NCBI GenBank assembly: GCA_945957555.1
Contig: CAMFLX010000004.1
Span: 1-64,000 of the forward strand
Direction: 5' to 3'
DNA: 64,000 nt
Origin: an uncultured Cytophagales bacterium
GTDB taxonomy: Bacteria > Bacteroidota > Bacteroidia > Cytophagales > UBA9547
Shown here: positions 50,145 through 59,137 of the stretch, piece after piece
Layout: the number at the start of each line of letters is the position of its first letter
Numbering within the stretch: position 1 is the first letter of the stretch
Position numbers and translations under genes: made by a program
The notes under the pieces: model-generated
Databases searched by the model: none
What the model was told of the DNA's origin: nothing
The model's input: the letters and a program-made list of their open reading frames with translations, nothing else

Positions 50145-51110
50145 TTATTTATTTTTTTTACAACACCACTCTAGGGTATCTTCTAAACTTGTAAAAGCGT
50201 AACTAAAGTCCTTCTGTACTAACGTGCTATCGTATACTCTTTTAGAATTAGACATTCTAGCGGTTTCTTTTGTAATGAGCGGCTCTTTGCCCGTAAAGAG
50301 ATATTTTATGAATTCAAACCTCCATGCAATGGCAGCCGCAAAATTTGTTACTCTCCTTTGAGGAGCTTCTACGGACATTTGCTCGGCAATCTTCTCAAAA
50401 AAAACTTTATACGAAATACTTCCGGCACTTAAGATATATCTTTTATAGAGGCTTTGATCTTTGCTTAGGGAATCAACAATTAAATTGGCCACGTCTCTCA
50501 CGTCTACATAATTAATATTGCCCTCCGAATAATAACGTCCTCCATTTCTCACATATGCAAACAACTTAGTCGAACTTTTATTTATATCGCCTATGCCTAA
50601 AACTACTGATGGGTTAAAAATCGTTGCATTAAGTCCTTCTTCAATTCCTCTCCAAACCTCTAACTCGCTCAAATGTTTGGTTTTTGCGTAATAAGTATAC
50701 GAGTCTGAATCACTCCATTTTTCATTTTCGTCAATTACTTCTTTTGCAAAATTACCAATAGCGGCAACTGAACTGACATGAACAAGTCTCTTTTGGTTCA
50801 ATACACAGGTATTCACTACGTTTCTTGTGCCTTCGACATTAATTTGAAACATTTCATTGTATCTGTTGGGAGCATAAGAAACAATACCTGCAGCATGAAT
50901 AACTGCATCGTATTTGGGGACCTCTGCAGAAAGGAGTGCAATATCCAAAACATCACCTACTATGAGTTCTACCTTGTCAGAACTGCTTAATAAGCCTAGT
51001 TGCTTAGGGTCACGTACGAGGGCCGATACATCGTATCCCTTATCCAGAAGAATTCTAACAGCATAACTGCCTATTAATCCTGTACCACCAGTGACAAAAA
51101 CTTTATGTAT
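50145..51110 (-). CDS. NAD-dependent epimerase/dehydratase with apparent AUA start
   Basis: The track begins at a TTG (50948), but the frame is open 54 codons further and encodes the missing Rossmann start: HKVFVTGGTGLIGSYAVRIL, with the GxxGxxG NAD loop in its normal place. No ATG, GTG or TTG occurs in frame between this and the preceding stop. The codon expected to be Met is ATA (51108-51110), 11 bp after the upstream gene's stop. Downstream, HVSSVAAIGN and the catalytic YYAKTKHLSE (YxxxK) are intact, then GINYVDVRDVANLI. It is an extended short-chain dehydrogenase acting on a nucleotide sugar or similar substrate, at the end of the exopolysaccharide series. Confidence 0.85.
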   Translation of the reverse strand: MHKVFVTGGTGLIGSYAVRILLDKGYDVSALVRDPKQLGLLSSSDKVELIVGDVLDIALLSAEVPKYDAVIHAAGIVSYAPNRYNEMFQINVEGTRNVVNTCVLNQKRLVHVSSVAAIGNFAKEVIDENEKWSDSDSYTYYAKTKHLSELEVWRGIEEGLNATIFNPSVVLGIGDINKSSTKLFAYVRNGGRYYSEGNINYVDVRDVANLIVDSLSKDQSLYKRYILSAGSISYKVFFEKIAEQMSVEAPQRRVTNFAAAIAWRFEFIKYLFTGKEPLITKETARMSNSKRVYDSTLVQKDFSYAFTSLEDTLEWCCKKNK

Positions 51111-51121
51111 GCTGTTGCTTT

Positions 51122-51862
51122 TCAGAGAAGACTGTTGTTTAACAACGGCAAATCTAGTACTTTTTTATAATACTTTGTTTTAACAGACGCTTTAAGAGCT
51201 TCTAAATGTTTTAGATTATGGCAATCGCTACTAATAAAGTGTACCATTTTCGCATCGATTAGTTTTTCAGCTATTTTTTTTATTTCTGGGGAATAATAAC
51301 CAGAAAGCGACATTATGTTTAGCTGGAAACAAATGTCTCTCTCAAATAACGATTCGTATTTAGAAAAATGGCTATGGAGATACAAATATCTTTCAGGATG
51401 GGCAAACACAGGTTTGATCCCATTACTCTTCATTTCGAAGATAACAGTCTTTAGCTGTGGTGGTTCGTTCATGAATGCTGTTTCAAAAAGCAGGTAGTTC
51501 TTGCCAAATGTGAGTAATTTTTCGCCAGACTCTATTTGCTTCATAAATACTTCGTCTAGATAATATTCCGCTGCAACTTCCAACTCTATATCTATACCCA
51601 ATTCTTTTATCTTTGCTCTAAGTATGTCTAACTGTGGCAACAAATTTTCTGGGCCATTTTTATAGAAATCGCTCATGATGTGTGGAGTCATGATGATTTT
51701 CTTACGACCTAAAGCTATCATTCCTTGTATCAGATCGATACTATCTTCTACAACCTTTGCACCATCATCCACCCCAAAAAGCAGGTGATTATGCATATCA
51801 ACTTTTATTGTATCGGTAAATTCTAGCCCTTTACTCCCAAAAATCTTATCAAAAATGCCCAT
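51122..51862 (-). CDS. CpsB/YwqE-type tyrosine-protein phosphatase (PHP domain)
   Basis: A 246-residue metal-dependent phosphatase of the PHP superfamily. Metal ligands are seen in DMHNHLLFGVDDGAK, MTPHIMSDF, LEVAAEYYLDE, PVFAHPERY and FISSDCHNLKH. In capsule systems CpsB/YwqE removes phosphates from the tyrosine tail of the Wzc-type kinase; that kinase is encoded 2 bp upstream. Reversible phosphorylation is known to cycle polymerisation and export. Fit to the context makes the role quite certain. Confidence 0.92.
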   Translation of the reverse strand: MGIFDKIFGSKGLEFTDTIKVDMHNHLLFGVDDGAKVVEDSIDLIQGMIALGRKKIIMTPHIMSDFYKNGPENLLPQLDILRAKIKELGIDIELEVAAEYYLDEVFMKQIESGEKLLTFGKNYLLFETAFMNEPPQLKTVIFEMKSNGIKPVFAHPERYLYLHSHFSKYESLFERDICFQLNIMSLSGYYSPEIKKIAEKLIDAKMVHFISSDCHNLKHLEALKASVKTKYYKKVLDLPLLNNSLL

Positions 51863-51863
51863 A

Positions 51864-54275
51864 TCAGATTAATCTAAAAAATGCTAGTACTCTTTTATAA
51901 AATGACAATTTGGCCTCTTCATGGTAATACCCACTTCCATAGCCGTAGCCATACCCATAACCATATTTATAACCATAACCATAGCCAATAGAGTTGTCGA
52001 AACCATTGAGTATGGCACCTAAATTTTTGAAGTTATTATTAATCACCAGTTTATTGATGTTTTTTTCAAATCCTTTTTTTGAATATTCGGCTCGTACAAC
52101 ATACAAGGGCTGATCTACCTTTTTCATAATAATGATTCCATCCGTAACCAGCCCAACTGGTGGGGTATCAATAAATATCAAATCATAAATAGTATGAAGA
52201 TGCTTTAATGTCTTGTCAAACTCATCTCTAAGAATAAGTTCAGAGGGATTAGGCGGGGTAGGCCCAGCACTGATAAAATCAAGACTATCGATACTTGTCT
52301 TATGTATACACTGCTCCACAGTGTTCTTTCCTATCAAAATAGTACTCATACCAACTTCATTATCCACATCAAAAGCCCTGTGAATTTTTGGCTTACGCAT
52401 GTCCAAATCAATGATAACTACTTTTACACCAGAAAGGGCGATCACACCACTTAAGTTAATCGCTACAAACGTTTTCCCTTCCCCACTTATTGTTGAGGTA
52501 ACAGACATAATCCTTTTCGTCTTATTTTCAGGAATCAGGAACTCTAAATTAGTCCTAATGCTACGCAATGCCTCACTCAATGGCGACTTTGGATGTTTAT
52601 CTACGACCAAACGAGATACTTCTAGCTTTTCCTTTTTATACTTCGGCACCACCCCTACCACAGGAGCTATGGTGCCCTTTTCAAGCTCTCCTTGATTATT
52701 GATGGTATTATGTAGGAAATACTTTACAACTATTAGTATAAAACTAATAACGAAAGCTATGCCTAATGCAGTTATATAAACAGTAGAATATATTGGAAAT
52801 ATGGGAATCCTAGGTAACTGAGGTTCTGAAAGCACGGTAAACTCAGGCACCATCCCTGCTTTGGCAATACCAAATTCAGATTCTTTTTCTAAAATCGTTA
52901 GATAAAATTTCTCATATACTGTATACAATCTTTTTAATCTTGTAAGTTCGGTTTCTCTTGAAGGAAGATAATTAAATTTATTTTCCGTTTCACTGATTTT
53001 AGTGCTTATACCATAAATCTTATCGTTAAGGGTCTTCTTACTAAAAACAATTGTATTTAGAATATTGGATTTTACAGTCTCTAACTCGATCTTTTTTGTA
53101 TTATACGAGAAGGTATTTTCTTTACTGGTGTTTAAAACCTGCTGTAATTCTATTTGCAGTTTGTTCAATTGGGTGAGCAATGTTGATATCTGAGAGTTGT
53201 TAAGTCCGTTGTAAGCAATAAGATGTGGCTTTATGTCTCTATCTTCTATAATGATGTCTTTTAATTGGTCAAGTAAGCTAATTTCTGACCTAATTTCATA
53301 CATTGATTTTTCAAACTCTTCAGACTTTAACAAATTTTTACCAAAATCACCTTTGATGTCAAAACTCCTATTTTTGCGAGAGAATGATTCCAACTTGATC
53401 TCAAACTCCTGGAGTTTTGCTTCTGTATCTTCAAGTTGCCCTCGCAAAAATGCCAGAGACTGTTCTTGTGTTTTAAACTTTTTGGAAAGAGATTCTATCA
53501 AATATAGAGAATCAATGGCGGCAACAATATCTCTTGCTTTAGATGGATCTGAATTTTTGAAACTCAACTTTATCGTTTTGGCATCCAAATTTAGAACCAC
53601 CACATCAAAACCATTCATGAGGTCAGCAACTTGCTTATTTTCGCTATTTATGGTAAAGAAAAACCTACTGTTACTTTCAAGTTCTTCAACAATTTTATGT
53701 ATTTTAAACTGGTAGCCATTAGCCGAAATTAATTGACCATATTTATAGGCCTTTTTCAAGTCATTATTTGTGGTCGGATATAAATAAAAAGAATTGTTAT
53801 CTATTACCTCAATATCAAAATTATGGTCATAAAAAGAGTTATCTAAAATCACATAATCAATCCTAAATGGCTGATTGTTATATCGTTCTTGATAGTTCAC
53901 GCTCCCATAGGCATAAATGCTTACATCAAACTTGAGTTTTCTAACAAGTTTTTCAAAAAAAGTCCTAGACTTTAAGATCTCGATTTCACTTGAGAGGATT
54001 TTATTATCGTTATCCTCCACTTGATTCATCTTAAATGCAATACTTGTTTCCTCCTTTTTTTCTATTTTTATAACCGATGATGATTCGAATATTGGTTTAG
54101 TATACCTCAAATAAATATAAGCAGCAGAAAAACACAGAATGAAAATCATAATCACCCAAATCATGTTTTTCTGGGCCACTACCAGAAATTTAATAAAGTC
54201 AAGACTATCTAAGATGCTCTCTTCTTCTTCATCTTGTAGCAGTTGTTTATTCTGGATCAAATCTTGTCTATCCAT
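51864..54275 (-). CDS. Polysaccharide co-polymerase with tyrosine autokinase (Wzc-like)
   Basis: An 803-residue inner-membrane protein. It has a Wzz domain between two membrane helices (residues about 33-52 and 500-525), with a long periplasmic coiled coil. The cytoplasmic BY-kinase follows: Walker A TSTISGEGKTFVAINLS, Walker A' VVIIDLDMRKPKIH and Walker B LIFIDTPPVG. The tail is a tyrosine cluster (GYGYKYGYGYGYG), the autophosphorylation site. It controls chain length and export of exopolysaccharide with the Wza-like lipoprotein encoded upstream (6 bp gap). The cognate phosphatase is next downstream. Confidence 0.95.
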   Translation of the reverse strand: MDRQDLIQNKQLLQDEEEESILDSLDFIKFLVVAQKNMIWVIMIFILCFSAAYIYLRYTKPIFESSSVIKIEKKEETSIAFKMNQVEDNDNKILSSEIEILKSRTFFEKLVRKLKFDVSIYAYGSVNYQERYNNQPFRIDYVILDNSFYDHNFDIEVIDNNSFYLYPTTNNDLKKAYKYGQLISANGYQFKIHKIVEELESNSRFFFTINSENKQVADLMNGFDVVVLNLDAKTIKLSFKNSDPSKARDIVAAIDSLYLIESLSKKFKTQEQSLAFLRGQLEDTEAKLQEFEIKLESFSRKNRSFDIKGDFGKNLLKSEEFEKSMYEIRSEISLLDQLKDIIIEDRDIKPHLIAYNGLNNSQISTLLTQLNKLQIELQQVLNTSKENTFSYNTKKIELETVKSNILNTIVFSKKTLNDKIYGISTKISETENKFNYLPSRETELTRLKRLYTVYEKFYLTILEKESEFGIAKAGMVPEFTVLSEPQLPRIPIFPIYSTVYITALGIAFVISFILIVVKYFLHNTINNQGELEKGTIAPVVGVVPKYKKEKLEVSRLVVDKHPKSPLSEALRSIRTNLEFLIPENKTKRIMSVTSTISGEGKTFVAINLSGVIALSGVKVVIIDLDMRKPKIHRAFDVDNEVGMSTILIGKNTVEQCIHKTSIDSLDFISAGPTPPNPSELILRDEFDKTLKHLHTIYDLIFIDTPPVGLVTDGIIIMKKVDQPLYVVRAEYSKKGFEKNINKLVINNNFKNLGAILNGFDNSIGYGYGYKYGYGYGYGYGSGYYHEEAKLSFYKRVLAFFRLI

Positions 54276-54280
54276 TTTAG

Positions 54281-55081
54281 TTATTTCTGTCTATTAAGTG
54301 AAATGATGGATATTACAACAAAAAGACTCGTACTCAAAATTGATATCAAACCGCTTGACTCTTGAATAGACTGGATAACGCGCTTTTGAAAACGCTCTAT
54401 GTAGATAATGTCGTTAGGCTGAACGAGCAGTGTTGCCTTTTTCATTCCTTCAATTGTGGAAAGATCTATAATCATTACGGTAGGATTTTTTAGATCGCCA
54501 CGAATAAGCCTGATGTTATGTGCTTTAGATAAATTATCTAAACCACCTGCAAGTGTAAGTACCTCTATGAGATTCATATTTTCATTCTCAAGCGGAATTA
54601 CTTTAGCATTACCTGTGCCTACCATGTTCACAGAAGCAGTGCCCAGAACAAAAACTCTTTTGTTAATTACTTTACTGATTACATAAACATCGTTGTAAAA
54701 GTCACTATATTTTTTAGTCAATAAGCTGTCTAATTGCGACAATTTTAAGCCAGCCACCTTCTGTTTACCGATCATTGGAAGAGATGTGGTACTGTCATTT
54801 TGAACTAGATATTTGGGAATTTCAGAACTCTGCTGCAAGACAGTATTCTTTCTAAGTTCATAGTTAGGGTCAATAAGCCTTTCTCCACGATTTGTATATA
54901 CAGAATACTGTAAATAATCATTTACATGAATTCTGTAGCTTTTCTCAGCTGCCTCAATTTTATCTTTCAATGTATCGCCAAGGTATTCTCTGTCAGTCTT
55001 AAACATGATACTTTTGTTGCGACATGAAACTAAGGCACAAAAAAACAATATGACAGCAATTACCAGTCTAATAAATCTCAT
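54281..55081 (-). CDS. Polysaccharide export lipoprotein (Wza-like)
   Basis: From the ATG at 55081 it has 266 residues, with lipobox LVSC after a hydrophobic signal. The Poly_export domain is RIHVNDYLQYSVYTNRGERLIDPN ... YLVQNDSTTSLPMIGKQKVAGLKLSQLDSLLTKKY, followed by one SLBB domain (VISKVINKRVFVLGTASVN ... VLTLAGGLDNLSKAHNIRLIRGD), and a final membrane helix (GLISILSTSLFVVISIISL), here predicted alpha-helical as in Wza. It forms the outer-membrane exit channel. It overlaps rfbC by 14 bp. A single SLBB unit makes it shorter than E. coli Wza. Confidence 0.92.
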   Translation of the reverse strand: MRFIRLVIAVILFFCALVSCRNKSIMFKTDREYLGDTLKDKIEAAEKSYRIHVNDYLQYSVYTNRGERLIDPNYELRKNTVLQQSSEIPKYLVQNDSTTSLPMIGKQKVAGLKLSQLDSLLTKKYSDFYNDVYVISKVINKRVFVLGTASVNMVGTGNAKVIPLENENMNLIEVLTLAGGLDNLSKAHNIRLIRGDLKNPTVMIIDLSTIEGMKKATLLVQPNDIIYIERFQKRVIQSIQESSGLISILSTSLFVVISIISLNRQK

Positions 55082-55619
55082 CAAGGATTTTCTTTATTTC
55101 TTCAAATGTCATTAGTTCTTTGTCTTTATCAGACACGATTGGATTTTCAAGCATCCAATCTATTTTTAATGTGGGATCATTCCAAAGTATTCCACCTTCT
55201 GATGCCTTATGATATATATTGGTACACTTATATGTAAAATAACAGTCTTCTAGCGCAGCAAAACCATGTGCAAAACCCTCTGGGATGTAAACAATATTTT
55301 GACGTTCTCCATCCAATATGAATGAATCGTGTTTGCCAAAGGTGGGGGAGTCTTTACGTAAGTCCACCATTACATCCAAAGCCTTGCCACTCACTACCTT
55401 TACGTATTTACCTTGAGCATAAGGTTTCTTTTGCAGATGGAGCCCCCTTACTACACCTTTTTTTGAGAATGAGAGGTTGTCTTGTAAAAAAGATGCTTCT
55501 AAACCGGCAAGTTTCAACTTGTCTACATGATATGTTTCTAAGAAAAACCCCCTGTCGTCACTTAAAATATTAGGAACGATCTCAATTACTCCTTCTAAAA
55601 ATGATTTGTTTACTTGCAT
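55068..55619 (-). CDS. rfbC: dTDP-4-dehydrorhamnose 3,5-epimerase
   Basis: The ATG at 55619 (MQVNKSFLEGV) gives 183 residues, the normal length; the track start 18 bp upstream would overlap the glycosyltransferase. Motifs are DDRGFFLETYH, FLQDNLSFSKKGVVRGLHLQKKPYAQGKYVKVVSGKALDVMVDLRKDSPTFGKH and YIPEGFAHGFAALEDCYFTYKCTNIYHKASEGGILWNDP, with the catalytic His in RGLHLQ and the Tyr of YFTYKCT. It makes dTDP-4-keto-rhamnose. RmlA, B and D are not in the window, so the rest of the pathway lies elsewhere or the product differs. Confidence 0.93.
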   Translation of the reverse strand: MQVNKSFLEGVIEIVPNILSDDRGFFLETYHVDKLKLAGLEASFLQDNLSFSKKGVVRGLHLQKKPYAQGKYVKVVSGKALDVMVDLRKDSPTFGKHDSFILDGERQNIVYIPEGFAHGFAALEDCYFTYKCTNIYHKASEGGILWNDPTLKIDWMLENPIVSDKDKELMTFEEIKKILDEIY

Positions 55620-55626
55620 GATTGTC

Positions 55627-56733
55627 TCAAAGTTCAAAAATAACTTTTTTATACTTATTTATTACAAATTTCTCGTCAAATTCTACTTCTGCCTTAAACC
55701 TACTGTACTTCCCCATAGCCAGCCGCTGTACAGGATCAAGTTCTATAAATTTTTCAAAAACTTCTATTAAAGTGTCGGTGTCCTTGGCTTTACATAAGAG
55801 ACCGTTCTTCCATACTTCTACGGTTTCTCTGCATCCAGGCACATCTGTAGTAATGATAGGTTTTCCCATTGCTAAAGCTTCCAAAAGGGTTTTGGAGGTA
55901 CCTTCTCTATAGGACGGCAATACAACGCAGTCTGCCTGTGTATAATAGTCTTTCATGTGATCGGTAAAACCATGATATTCAACAATGTTATCTTGAATCC
56001 ACGACTTAAGATCTTTTCGTTTAACTCCAAGACCGGAATCGTAATCTGGTTTACCTATTAAAAGAAATCTTACATTTGAATATTTTTGTCTGATGTATTT
56101 AGCTGCTGTAATATATTCATACACGCCTTTGTCTATCAAAAGCCTTGCTGGCATCAAAAAAGTAATCGTATTGTCAAAATGTGTACTATAATCTGGACAA
56201 AACTTAGATAGATCAACCCCTGATCCGGGAAGAACGTCTGTGATTGAGGCCTTTACCAAGCCGTTTTCAACAAAAAGGCTTCTGTCTTCCTTGTTTTGGA
56301 AAAAAACGTGATGAGGGTACTTAAATGCCAATCTATACATTTCTCTTGCAAGGTAGGTCGTCAAGTTTTGTCGAATAAAAACCGTACCCAGCCCTGACAC
56401 ATTGTTAATGGTCTTAATTTTTGAGAAATGTGCTGCCAGTGTGCCATATAAATTAGGCTTAATGGTATAATTCAACAAAACATCTGGCTTATATCGTCTC
56501 AATATCGACCCAATTTTAAATAGTAACAAAAAATCGTGGATTGGATTGTTGCTCTTTGCATTAAAATTTAGGCATACAAAGTTAAACCCTTCTTGTACAA
56601 GACGTTCCGAATATTCATCTTTGGGCGCAATACAGATAATTTCATGTCCCTCAGCCTGTAAAGCCTTTAACAATGAAAGCCTAAAATTATATATATTCCA
56701 AGAAGTGTTTAAAAAGATCGCGATTCTCAACAT
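55627..56733 (-). CDS. Glycosyltransferase family 4
   Basis: A 368-residue GT-B enzyme. The N-terminal acceptor half is LRIAIFLNTSWNIYNFRLSLLKALQAEGHEIICIAPKDEY, as in the PglA/WcaL-like group. The donor half holds ITFLMPARLLIDKGVYEYITAAKYI, VRFLLIGKPD, ADCVVLPSYREGTSKTLLEALAMGKPIITTDVPGCRE, with the EGxxxxLLEALAMG nucleotide-sugar motif. It adds a sugar to the growing lipid-linked repeat unit. It opens the exopolysaccharide series; it is divergent from the cytochrome gene, with a 100-bp gap. Confidence 0.92.
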   Translation of the reverse strand: MLRIAIFLNTSWNIYNFRLSLLKALQAEGHEIICIAPKDEYSERLVQEGFNFVCLNFNAKSNNPIHDFLLLFKIGSILRRYKPDVLLNYTIKPNLYGTLAAHFSKIKTINNVSGLGTVFIRQNLTTYLAREMYRLAFKYPHHVFFQNKEDRSLFVENGLVKASITDVLPGSGVDLSKFCPDYSTHFDNTITFLMPARLLIDKGVYEYITAAKYIRQKYSNVRFLLIGKPDYDSGLGVKRKDLKSWIQDNIVEYHGFTDHMKDYYTQADCVVLPSYREGTSKTLLEALAMGKPIITTDVPGCRETVEVWKNGLLCKAKDTDTLIEVFEKFIELDPVQRLAMGKYSRFKAEVEFDEKFVINKYKKVIFEL

Positions 56734-56787
56734 TCAAATCATTAATACATATTGTTGCCAAAAAGTAGATGTACCTCTTGTAAAAAT

Positions 56788-56818
56788 TTTGTTAGCTCGT
56801 TTATTAACAATATTTTTG
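56788..56818 (+). promoter_or_regulatory. Bacteroidota promoter of the cytochrome c gene
   Basis: TTTG (56788-56791), 19 bp, then TATTTTTG (56811-56818). Both spacing and sequence match the -33/-7 consensus well. The ATG is 17 bp further. Confidence 0.72.
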
Positions 56819-56835
56819 TAAAAATATAAAATTTT

Positions 56836-57483
56836 ATGGCAAAAGGTTTTTTACATCTACATACCACAGTAATATTTCTGTTCGTGATTTTCTTCGCGGT
56901 TAAAGTATTCCTTTTACTAGCTGGTAAAAATGAACAGCTTAACAAGCTAAGAGACAAGAAGTTTATTGATATTGTTCTTGGTGTGTTAATTCTGCTTACA
57001 GGTGGATATCTATTTGCGATCAATGTGGAGAAACCTACTTGGTTGATTGTAAAATTGGTGGTTGTCATTGCCCTTATTCCTTTAGGCATTGTTTCGATGA
57101 AAAAAGAGAACAAGGCTTTGGCGCTTGTTACATTAGTTGGTTTCTTGTATTTTATTGGGGTATCTTATACCAAAAGTTTAACATTCTCAAAGCCTAAAAT
57201 AGAGGTGAAGGAAAATGTGGATGCAGAAAGTCAGATTCAGAATGAAACACAATCTATAGAAGAAAAAGGCAAAGCTGTATTTGAAACGGCATGTACGGCT
57301 TGTCATGGCGCAGACGGAAAATTAATGGCAGGTGGTGCTAAGGATATCACGCTTTCAAAATTGACTGTTGACGAAAGAATTGTTTTGATCACCAAAGGGA
57401 AAGGCTTGATGCAAGCTTTTGGCGGAAGCCTTACAGAAGAGCAGATCAAGGCGGTTGCTACTTATACTACTACACTAAAATAA
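56836..57483 (+). CDS. Membrane-anchored cytochrome c with SirB-like helices
   Basis: A 215-residue protein. Four membrane helices occupy the first 120 residues (TTVIFLFVIFFAVKVFLLLAG, FIDIVLGVLILLTGGYLFAI, WLIVKLVVVIALIPLGIVSM, LALVTLVGFLYFIGVSYT), resembling SirB-type membrane proteins. After a linker a class I cytochrome c domain begins, with heme site FETACTACHGADG (CxxCH) and a likely axial Met in KGLMQAFGG. Fusing these parts is known in Bacteroidota. It probably passes electrons at the periplasmic side of the inner membrane. It is 31 bp before hflX on the same strand. Confidence 0.87.
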   Translation: MAKGFLHLHTTVIFLFVIFFAVKVFLLLAGKNEQLNKLRDKKFIDIVLGVLILLTGGYLFAINVEKPTWLIVKLVVVIALIPLGIVSMKKENKALALVTLVGFLYFIGVSYTKSLTFSKPKIEVKENVDAESQIQNETQSIEEKGKAVFETACTACHGADGKLMAGGAKDITLSKLTVDERIVLITKGKGLMQAFGGSLTEEQIKAVATYTTTLK

Positions 57484-57514
57484 TAAGCCGAAAGTATTTT
57501 GGCTTTGCTTCTGA

Positions 57515-58690
57515 ATGGGATTTATTGATACTGAAAAAAAAGCGAGTAGGGCTGTACTGGTGGCACTGATTACCTCCAAGCAATCAGCCACAAAAACTAT
57601 AGAATATCTCGACGAACTTGATTTCTTGGCACAAACGGCTGGAATAGAGACGCTTCATTCATTTACCCAGAAAGTTGATAGACCCGATATCAGGACCTAT
57701 GTGGGTAAGGGTAAGCTAGAAACCATTAAAACCTATATAGAGACGCTTGGTGCCGACACGGTGATCTTTGATGACGAGCTCAGTCCTTCACAGTTGCGCA
57801 ATCTGGAACGTGCACTCAACGTGAAGATTTACGATCGTTCTTTATTGATCCTTGATATATTTCTTTTAAGGGCACAAACTGCTCAAGCTAAAACCCAAGT
57901 AGAGCTGGCCAGGTATCAATACTTGCTTCCAAGGCTTACTAATTTGTGGACGCACTTGGAGCGCCAACGTGGTGGTACGGGAACTAGGGGTGGCTCTGGA
58001 GAAAAGGAGATAGAAACAGATAAGAGACAGATTCGTGAACAAATCACACTGTTGAAAGAGAAACTTAAGACCATAGACAAGCAGAATATCACTCGCAGAA
58101 AAGGGCGTGAAGGTATTGTAAGAGTTGCGCTTGTAGGTTATACTAACGTTGGCAAATCCACGATCATGAACTTGCTAACTAAGGCGAATGTATTTGCTGA
58201 AAACAAACTTTTTGCCACAGTAGATAGTACGGTAAGAAGAATAGAATATGATACAATACCTTTTTTGCTTACAGATACTGTAGGGTTCATCAGAAAACTT
58301 CCCCATTCTCTAATCGAGTGTTTCAAATCTACCTTAGATGAGGTAAGGGAGGCTGATATACTGCTACATGTAGCAGACATATCACATAGCTCATTTGAAG
58401 ACCAGATACAGGTAGTGAACGAAACTATTGCTGAAATTAAGGCGGGTAATAAACCGACCATCTTGATTTTGAACAAGATTGATGCTTACAAACCTGTAGA
58501 AAACGACGAGGAGTTTAGTACAAAAGAACAGCAACTTGAGTTTCTCAAGAAAACTTATATGGCTAAATCTCCCGATCAATTTGTGGTTTTTATGTCAGCG
58601 CAAGAGCGTACCAATCTTGCTGATTTGCGTGAAATATTATTGGATTTGGTAAAAAGAAAACATTTTACACTTTATCCGAATATGGTATAA
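57515..58690 (+). CDS. hflX: Ribosome-associated GTPase HflX
   Basis: A 391-residue protein. The N-terminal HflX domain contains RPDIRTYVGKGKLETIKTYIE, DELSPSQLRNLERALNVKIYDRSLLILDIFLLRAQTAQAKTQVELARYQYLLPRL and GGTGTRGGSGEKEIETDKR. GTPase motifs follow: G1 GYTNVGKST, G3 DTVGFI, G4 NKID. HflX splits stalled or heat-damaged ribosomes. The C-terminal extension of E. coli HflX is shortened, as usual. It is followed by the TerB-like gene. Confidence 0.97.
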   Translation: MGFIDTEKKASRAVLVALITSKQSATKTIEYLDELDFLAQTAGIETLHSFTQKVDRPDIRTYVGKGKLETIKTYIETLGADTVIFDDELSPSQLRNLERALNVKIYDRSLLILDIFLLRAQTAQAKTQVELARYQYLLPRLTNLWTHLERQRGGTGTRGGSGEKEIETDKRQIREQITLLKEKLKTIDKQNITRRKGREGIVRVALVGYTNVGKSTIMNLLTKANVFAENKLFATVDSTVRRIEYDTIPFLLTDTVGFIRKLPHSLIECFKSTLDEVREADILLHVADISHSSFEDQIQVVNETIAEIKAGNKPTILILNKIDAYKPVENDEEFSTKEQQLEFLKKTYMAKSPDQFVVFMSAQERTNLADLREILLDLVKRKHFTLYPNMV

Positions 58691-58732
58691 ACCCTTTCTT
58701 GATTTATTCGTAAGCTCTACAAATGTTTTTTT

Positions 58733-59107
58733 ATGTTTATGAATACTTGGAGAGTTGAGGACTTTATAACTTACCTTTATCACATTGCTGCGGATGCAGA
58801 TTTGACAACTGATGATGTTGAGATTGCTGCTTGTAAAATTAAAATTTCTGGGATCTTAAAAACGTATTTCCCTGGAATCGAATACAATTATGAAGAAAGC
58901 ATGTCTATCATTAGAAATACGAAGGATGTGAATATTTTTAACGTGAAAGATGTGGTAACTTCGCTATCGAAGAAGTTCCATTTCAGTTCAGATCTTAAAA
59001 CGGATATCGTTAGTGATCTTAATGATTTGATTCGTTCTGACGAGCGTGTAACCAGCGGAGAGCACGAAGCTGTGAACCATATACGGGTGTTACTCAGGAA
59101 CTCATAA
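58733..59107 (+). CDS. TerB-like small helical protein
   Basis: A 124-residue all-helical protein (YLYHIAADADLTTDDVEIAACKIKISGILKTYF ... DLNDLIRSDERVTSGEHEAVNHIRVLLRNS). Two acidic segments, ADADLTTDDVE and RSDERVTSGEHE, occupy the same place in each half of the chain, which is the EF-hand-like pattern of TerB / DjlA N-terminal domains. The start may be the ATG at 58733 or at 58739. It has no partner ter genes. Function unknown. Confidence 0.65.
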   Translation: MFMNTWRVEDFITYLYHIAADADLTTDDVEIAACKIKISGILKTYFPGIEYNYEESMSIIRNTKDVNIFNVKDVVTSLSKKFHFSSDLKTDIVSDLNDLIRSDERVTSGEHEAVNHIRVLLRNS

Positions 59108-59113
59108 CATTGA

Positions 59114-59137
59114 AAAGGGCCTTTAGGCCCTTTTTTT
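59114..59137. terminator. Bidirectional terminator
   Basis: AAAAGGGCCT-T-TAGGCCCTTTT is a strong hairpin with T runs between the convergent TerB-like and deacetylase genes; the T run reaches the deacetylase stop. Confidence 0.88.

Noticed and set aside
50145-50948. Epimerase start at the track's TTG
   Set aside because: It would delete the NAD-binding loop, which is encoded in frame directly upstream.
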